From DAOTKC01 sp035449045 (GTDB lineage: Bacteria; Bacillota; Clostridia; Christensenellales; CAG-917), in assembly GCA_035449045.1 (NCBI GenBank), contig DAOTKC010000045.1:1-10536 (forward strand): 10,536 nucleotides of DNA, read 5' to 3'. The notes beneath the pieces were generated by a model. The model saw nothing but the letters and a program-made list of their open reading frames with translations. It did not search any database and was not told where the DNA came from. Of this stretch, positions 7,340 through 10,536 are shown in pieces (the first letter of the stretch is position 1; each line of letters starts with the position of its first letter). The translations under genes were made by a program, and so were the position numbers.

Positions 7340-7498
7340 ATGAAGTCCGTGATTTGTGTATATTATTATCACCATAATAACACCGAGAAAATAGCGAACG
7401 CAATCGCGGTGATATTCGACGCCGAGATTAAAAACCCCCACGAACTTGAGCCCGAAAATTTAACGGCATACGACCTAATCCCTTTGCCGAAAGATTAA
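7340..7498 (+). pseudogene. Flavodoxin family protein, N-terminal remnant
   Basis: A 52-residue reading frame. Residues 1-47 follow the start of a flavodoxin: beta-1 KSVICVYYY, the phosphate-binding segment HHNNTEKIANAIA (11-23), then a DAEIKNPHELEPENLTAYDLI stretch. Complete relatives are about 150-180 residues and continue after YDLI with a GxGSGIY-type FMN-binding loop; here the frame goes to PLPKD and stops. A deletion has removed about two thirds of the gene. The start has AGGA at 7332-7335 and a strong promoter upstream, so the short peptide may still be made, but it cannot form a flavodoxin fold. The next gene begins 31 bases later. It could instead be a recruited small protein, which I think less likely. 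Confidence 0.7.
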
Positions 7499-7529
7499 AG
7501 CAATCTGATTAAACTAAGAGAGGATGAAG

Positions 7530-8303
7530 ATGAATAAGGACATAAGCTGGCTTAAGGAAGCGCCCATCATCGCGCACCGCGGCTACACCGGCGGGGGCGC
7601 GCCCGAAAACTCGCTGCCCGCTTTTAAAGAGGCCGCCGAGCGGGGGCTGCCCATCGAACTCGACGTGCATTGCTTGAAAGACGGCGAAATTGCGGTGTTT
7701 CACGACTTTGACCTTTTGAGAATGTGCGGGCTGCCGCTTCTGCTTTTCAGAAGAAAAAGCGAGGACCTTAAAAAATTCCGGCTCAAGGGCACTCAAAACA
7801 CGATACCGCTCTTAAAAGACGTCTTAAAACTCGTCGACGGCAGGGTGGGGCTTTTGATTGAGCTCAAGGTGTTCGTCCGATATAAGCGGCTTTGCAACAA
7901 CCTCATTAGAACGCTTGCGGATTATTCGGGGCCGGTCGCGCTTCAGGGCTTTTCCTGCACCGCCCTTCGCTATCTCGCTTCCAAATGCGACTATCCCTTG
8001 GGCATAATAGGAATGAATTATAAAAAGGCGGGCTTCTTCGGCCTCATCGGGACGCGGCTCAACCGCATGCCTTATTTCGAGGAGATTAACCCGCAGTTTT
8101 TGAATTATCTTTTCCGGCACATCCCTTCGCCCGCATCCGAAAAATGCCGCGCGCGCAACATGGTGATTTTGGGCTGGACGGTCAAGACGCATAAAGATTT
8201 GGAAGACGCGCGAAAGGTTTGCGACGTAGCCATCGCCGATACATACATAATAAAGGATGACTACAAGGCTAAAGAGCCGAAGGAAGCGGTGGCGGTAAAG
8301 TGA
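7530..8303 (+). CDS. Glycerophosphodiester phosphodiesterase (cytosolic, UgpQ/GDPD type)
   Basis: A 257-residue enzyme that hydrolyses glycerophosphodiesters, released from phospholipids or teichoic acids, to glycerol 3-phosphate and an alcohol. The catalytic histidine is in IAHRG (His16), followed by PENS (25-28), the metal-binding ELDVH (Glu43, Asp45), the second catalytic histidine in VFHD (His58), and LIELK (Glu111). The C-terminal GWTV and ADTYIIKD stretches match the end of the GDPD barrel. There is no signal peptide or membrane segment, so it acts in the cytosol. The motif AGAGAGG at 7517-7523 is six bases before ATG 7530; the ATG at 7524 touches the motif directly and is unlikely. Its product could feed a glycerol-3-phosphate oxidation system like that on the left side of the window. 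Transcription probably comes from the promoter at 7247. Confidence 0.9.
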   Translation: MNKDISWLKEAPIIAHRGYTGGGAPENSLPAFKEAAERGLPIELDVHCLKDGEIAVFHDFDLLRMCGLPLLLFRRKSEDLKKFRLKGTQNTIPLLKDVLKLVDGRVGLLIELKVFVRYKRLCNNLIRTLADYSGPVALQGFSCTALRYLASKCDYPLGIIGMNYKKAGFFGLIGTRLNRMPYFEEINPQFLNYLFRHIPSPASEKCRARNMVILGWTVKTHKDLEDARKVCDVAIADTYIIKDDYKAKEPKEAVAVK

Positions 8304-8396
8304 AATTTGCGGCTTCGCCGCAAGTGAAGTCGCACTTCGCGCAGTGAACCATCCGCTAATGCGGATAGTGAAATCGCCTTGCAGATGCAAAGCGGT
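8300..8396 (+). repeat. Array of four short hairpins, each led by a GTGAA motif
   Basis: GTGAA occurs at 8300, 8324, 8344 and 8368. After each copy comes an inverted repeat: TTGCGGC/GCCGCAA (8307-8323); GTGAAGT/ACTTCGC (8324-8340, one wobble pair), where the motif forms part of the stem; ATCCGC/GCGGAT (8351-8366); and a longer stem from 8373 to 8396 with one mismatch and an AGAT loop. The first unit overlaps the stop of the phosphodiesterase gene. The stems differ in sequence while the motif is kept. There is no T run after any stem, so they are not standard terminators. Confidence 0.6.
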
Positions 8397-8441
8397 TGTG
8401 GAAGGATTTCTCGCGGGCTCGGAATAAAATAAAACTCGAGA

Positions 8442-8484
8442 ATGGCAAAGAAGGTTTTTGGGGTAAAAAAAATTGGCAAAGAAG
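8442..8484 (+). repeat. 12-base direct repeat over the mnmA start
   Basis: ATGGCAAAGAAG (8442-8453) recurs as TTGGCAAAGAAG (8473-8484), 31 bases later, with one mismatch that turns ATG into TTG. A run of eight A (8465-8472) precedes the second copy. The upstream ATG is in another frame and closes after 24 codons inside mnmA. Confidence 0.6.
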
Positions 8485-9543
8485 AGAGTAGTGGTTGGAA
8501 TGAGCGGAGGGGTTGACAGCTCGGTTGCGGCGGCGATGCTTCTCGAAGAGGGCTTTGACGTCGTCGGCCTGTTCATGAAAAACTGGGCTGAAACCGACGA
8601 AAACGGCTGCTGCACCGCCGAGTCCGATTTTTCCGACGTCGCCGAGGTTGCCGGACTGCTGGGCATCCGCCACTACACCATTGATTTTTCCAAGGAATAT
8701 TTAGACAAAGTTTTCAAGCTTTTTCTCTCCGAATACAAAAAAGGCAGAACGCCCAATCCCGACGTCCTTTGCAACCGCGAGATAAAATTCGGGCGGTTTT
8801 TGGATTTCGCCAAGGATTTGGGAGCCGACTTCATCGCGACCGGCCACTATTGCAACTTAGATCGGCGCGGCAATATTAATTATTTGACGCGCGCGCGCGA
8901 TGAGGACAAGGATCAGACCTATTTTTTAAACCAACTCGAGAACCGTCAACTTGACAACGTGCTGTTCCCGGTAGGCGATATGATAAAGAGCGAGGTGCGC
9001 GCCTACGCCAAAGCCAAGGGGCTTCCTACGGCGGCTAAAAAGGACAGCACCGGCATCTGCTTTATCGGCGAGCGCGACTTTCGGCGTTTTTTGGCTTCCT
9101 ACATCCCGATGAAGGCAGGCGACATGGTGGATCTTTCGGGCAAGGTTGTGGGCAGGCATAACGGCGTCTTTTACTACACCGAAGGCCAACGCCACGGTTT
9201 GGGGTTGGGCGGGCCGGGCGAGCCATGGTTTGTCGTCCGAAAGGACGTCGAAAAAAATATCTTGACGGTAAGCCGCGGCGAATGCGCCGAGCTCTTTTCC
9301 TCGGGGCTTATCACCGAAGGCTTTAACTTTATTTCGGGCGCGCCCGAATCTTCAGAGTTTAAGTGTATGGCGCGAATCCGCCACCGCCAGCCGCTTCAAT
9401 CTGCCACCGCCTTTATTGAAGGGGACGGCGTGCGCGTTGTCTTCGATAAAAGCCAGCGCGCGGTTAGCCCGGGGCAGTATTGCGTGCTGTATAGCGACAG
9501 AGTATGCTTAGGCGGAGGAGTGATTGCGGAAGCCTTGAGGTAG
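8473..9543 (+). CDS. mnmA: tRNA-specific 2-thiouridylase
   Basis: A 356-residue enzyme that adds sulphur to U34 of tRNAs for Lys, Glu and Gln, using ATP and a persulphide. The PP-loop SGGVDSS (11-17) binds ATP. The two active-site cysteines are in NPDVLCN (Cys100) and STGICFIGERDF (Cys196), and TEGQRHGLGLGG starts the C-terminal beta domain. The length is normal. The start is TTG 8473 (protein MAKKRVVVGM...), with a weak GGGG (8460-8463) nine bases upstream; no in-frame ATG lies before the PP-loop except the codon at residue 10. A near copy of the start with a true ATG lies 31 bases upstream in another frame. If one A of the eight-A run were lost, the two would fuse into one frame. The gene stands apart from its neighbours and ends in its own terminator. 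Confidence 0.95.
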   Translation: MAKKRVVVGMSGGVDSSVAAAMLLEEGFDVVGLFMKNWAETDENGCCTAESDFSDVAEVAGLLGIRHYTIDFSKEYLDKVFKLFLSEYKKGRTPNPDVLCNREIKFGRFLDFAKDLGADFIATGHYCNLDRRGNINYLTRARDEDKDQTYFLNQLENRQLDNVLFPVGDMIKSEVRAYAKAKGLPTAAKKDSTGICFIGERDFRRFLASYIPMKAGDMVDLSGKVVGRHNGVFYYTEGQRHGLGLGGPGEPWFVVRKDVEKNILTVSRGECAELFSSGLITEGFNFISGAPESSEFKCMARIRHRQPLQSATAFIEGDGVRVVFDKSQRAVSPGQYCVLYSDRVCLGGGVIAEALR

Positions 9544-9590
9544 GCTTCAGGCTTGGTATTTTCAATGAATCGGCAGGTGTTTTCGGAGTA

Positions 9591-9613
9591 ATCGCGCAGG
9601 GCGCGATTTTTTT
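9591..9613 (+). terminator. Intrinsic terminator of mnmA
   Basis: A perfect 7-bp stem, ATCGCGC (9591-9597) and GCGCGAT (9601-9607), with an AGG loop, followed by six T (9608-9613). It shields mnmA from the rRNA promoters that start 74 bases later. Confidence 0.92.
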
Positions 9614-9686
9614 AACCTCTTTAGAAGTTTGGGCATAATATGATAGGTAAGGGTGTGAAAAATTTTTATATTTACCCCCATTGCGA

Positions 9687-9715
9687 TTGACAAAATTCGC
9701 GGCTTTTGATATAAA
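9687..9715 (+). promoter_or_regulatory. Upstream rRNA promoter (P1)
   Basis: A perfect TTGACA (9687-9692), a 17-base spacer ending in an extended -10 TG, and TATAAA (9710-9715). A/T-rich sequence lies before the -35 box. The start site would be near 9722. Confidence 0.75.
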
Positions 9716-9725
9716 ATAATCCGCT

Positions 9726-9745
9726 CCCGAACTTTTTTGTTCGGG
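9726..9745 (+). ncRNA. Hairpin with U6 loop in the P1 rRNA leader
   Basis: A perfect 7-bp stem, CCCGAAC (9726-9732) and GTTCGGG (9739-9745), closing a loop of six T. It starts about four bases after the predicted P1 start site and has no T run after it, so it is a leader structure rather than a terminator. Confidence 0.5.
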
Positions 9746-9766
9746 GCAAAAAACCGCACCTTGGCG

Positions 9767-9783
9767 CGACCAAAAAAAGGTCG
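9767..9783 (+). ncRNA. Hairpin with A7 loop in the P1 rRNA leader
   Basis: A perfect 5-bp stem, CGACC (9767-9771) and GGTCG (9779-9783), closing a loop of seven A. Its loop is complementary to the U6 loop 34 bases upstream. It lies between the two rRNA promoters. Confidence 0.45.
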
Positions 9784-9834
9784 AGAGGAAATTAAAAATC
9801 TTAATAAAAACCGAAAAAATCGAGTCAAAAACTC

Positions 9835-9863
9835 TTGACACCGCGTCTAGGCTGTGGTATTCT
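9835..9863 (+). promoter_or_regulatory. Downstream rRNA promoter (P2)
   Basis: A perfect TTGACA (9835-9840), a 17-base spacer with an extended -10 TG, and TATTCT (9858-9863). The A-rich stretch at 9787-9831 looks like an UP element. The start site would be near 9870. Two near-consensus tandem promoters 148 bases apart are usual for rRNA operons. Confidence 0.8.
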
Positions 9864-9869
9864 ATTGAA

Positions 9870-10012
9870 GCTGTCGCTCAAAAGGGCAGCGCGAACCTTG
9901 AAAATTGAACAGACAGGAAAAGCGAAGTGAAATTTGTAGAATTATCAAAAATCATAACGCGTCAAAACCTTTTATTACAGTAAAACGGAAGCGAAGCGTT
10001 TAAGTCAAGATT
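9870..10012 (+). promoter_or_regulatory. rRNA leader with boxA-like antitermination motif
   Basis: This is the transcribed spacer between the P2 start and 16S. CCTTGAAAATTGAACA near 9896-9911 resembles the boxA region of Firmicute rRNA leaders, where NusB/NusE-type factors bind. A short hairpin, GCTGTC/GGCAGC (about 9870-9890), precedes it. No coding region is seen. Confidence 0.55.

Positions 10013-10536
<524 letters not shown>

Noticed and set aside
8300..8396. CRISPR array
   Set aside because: The shared repeat is only about five bases, units are 20-24 bases with self-pairing variable parts, and no cas gene is near.
8442..8516. A separate 24-codon leader peptide before mnmA
   Set aside because: It overlaps the start of mnmA, has no good ribosome site and is best explained as a partial copy of the mnmA start. 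Reported as a repeat instead.
9646..9677. Inverted repeat GGTAA/TTACC around A5T5 before the rRNA promoter
   Set aside because: Only five pairs with a long A/T-rich interior. It may bend DNA upstream of P1 but does not support a defined feature.

Overview
The window is a 10.5 kb piece of a bacterial chromosome. The 5' third of a 16S rRNA gene, Shine-Dalgarno-led genes, a Clostridia-type rRNA leader motif and the gene content suggest an anaerobic Clostridia-like Firmicute. That assignment is an inference; the 16S fragment would settle it. The last base falls inside 16S, and the first gene lacks its N-terminal domain next to about 90 bases of unrelated sequence, so both ends may be contig or rearrangement boundaries.

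Layout. Bases 52-4760 (+) hold a four-gene cassette: a 5'-truncated FAD/NAD(P) oxidoreductase, a DUF1667 cysteine-motif protein, an FGGY kinase resembling glycerol kinase, and a large flavoprotein related to alkyl-dihydroxyacetonephosphate synthase (AGPS). A 12-bp bidirectional terminator closes it. Bases 4900-6733 (-) hold thpR (RNA 2',3'-cyclic phosphodiesterase, apparently leaderless) and then a secreted GH5 lipoprotein. Bases 7047-7190 (-) hold tRNA-Arg(CCG) with its own promoter and terminator. Bases 7247-9613 (+) hold a near-consensus promoter, a flavodoxin reduced to its first ~45 residues, a cytosolic glycerophosphodiester phosphodiesterase, an array of four short hairpins separated by GTGAA motifs, and mnmA with a terminator. 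Bases 9687-10536 hold tandem rRNA promoters, a leader and the start of 16S.

How the genes work together. The phosphodiesterase releases glycerol 3-phosphate, the kinase probably makes a polyol phosphate, and the flavoenzymes with the DUF1667 protein belong to a glycerol-3-phosphate/polyol oxidation system, so much of the window concerns glycerol-type carbon. mnmA, thpR, the tRNA and the rRNA are housekeeping RNA genes.

No phage, transposase, CRISPR or defence system is visible. The items most worth a second look are the GTGAA hairpin array, the AGPS-like enzyme in a polyol kinase operon, the promoter at the truncation point of the first gene, the flavodoxin remnant that keeps its promoter and a palindromic operator candidate, and the paired U6-loop/A7-loop hairpins between the two rRNA promoters.
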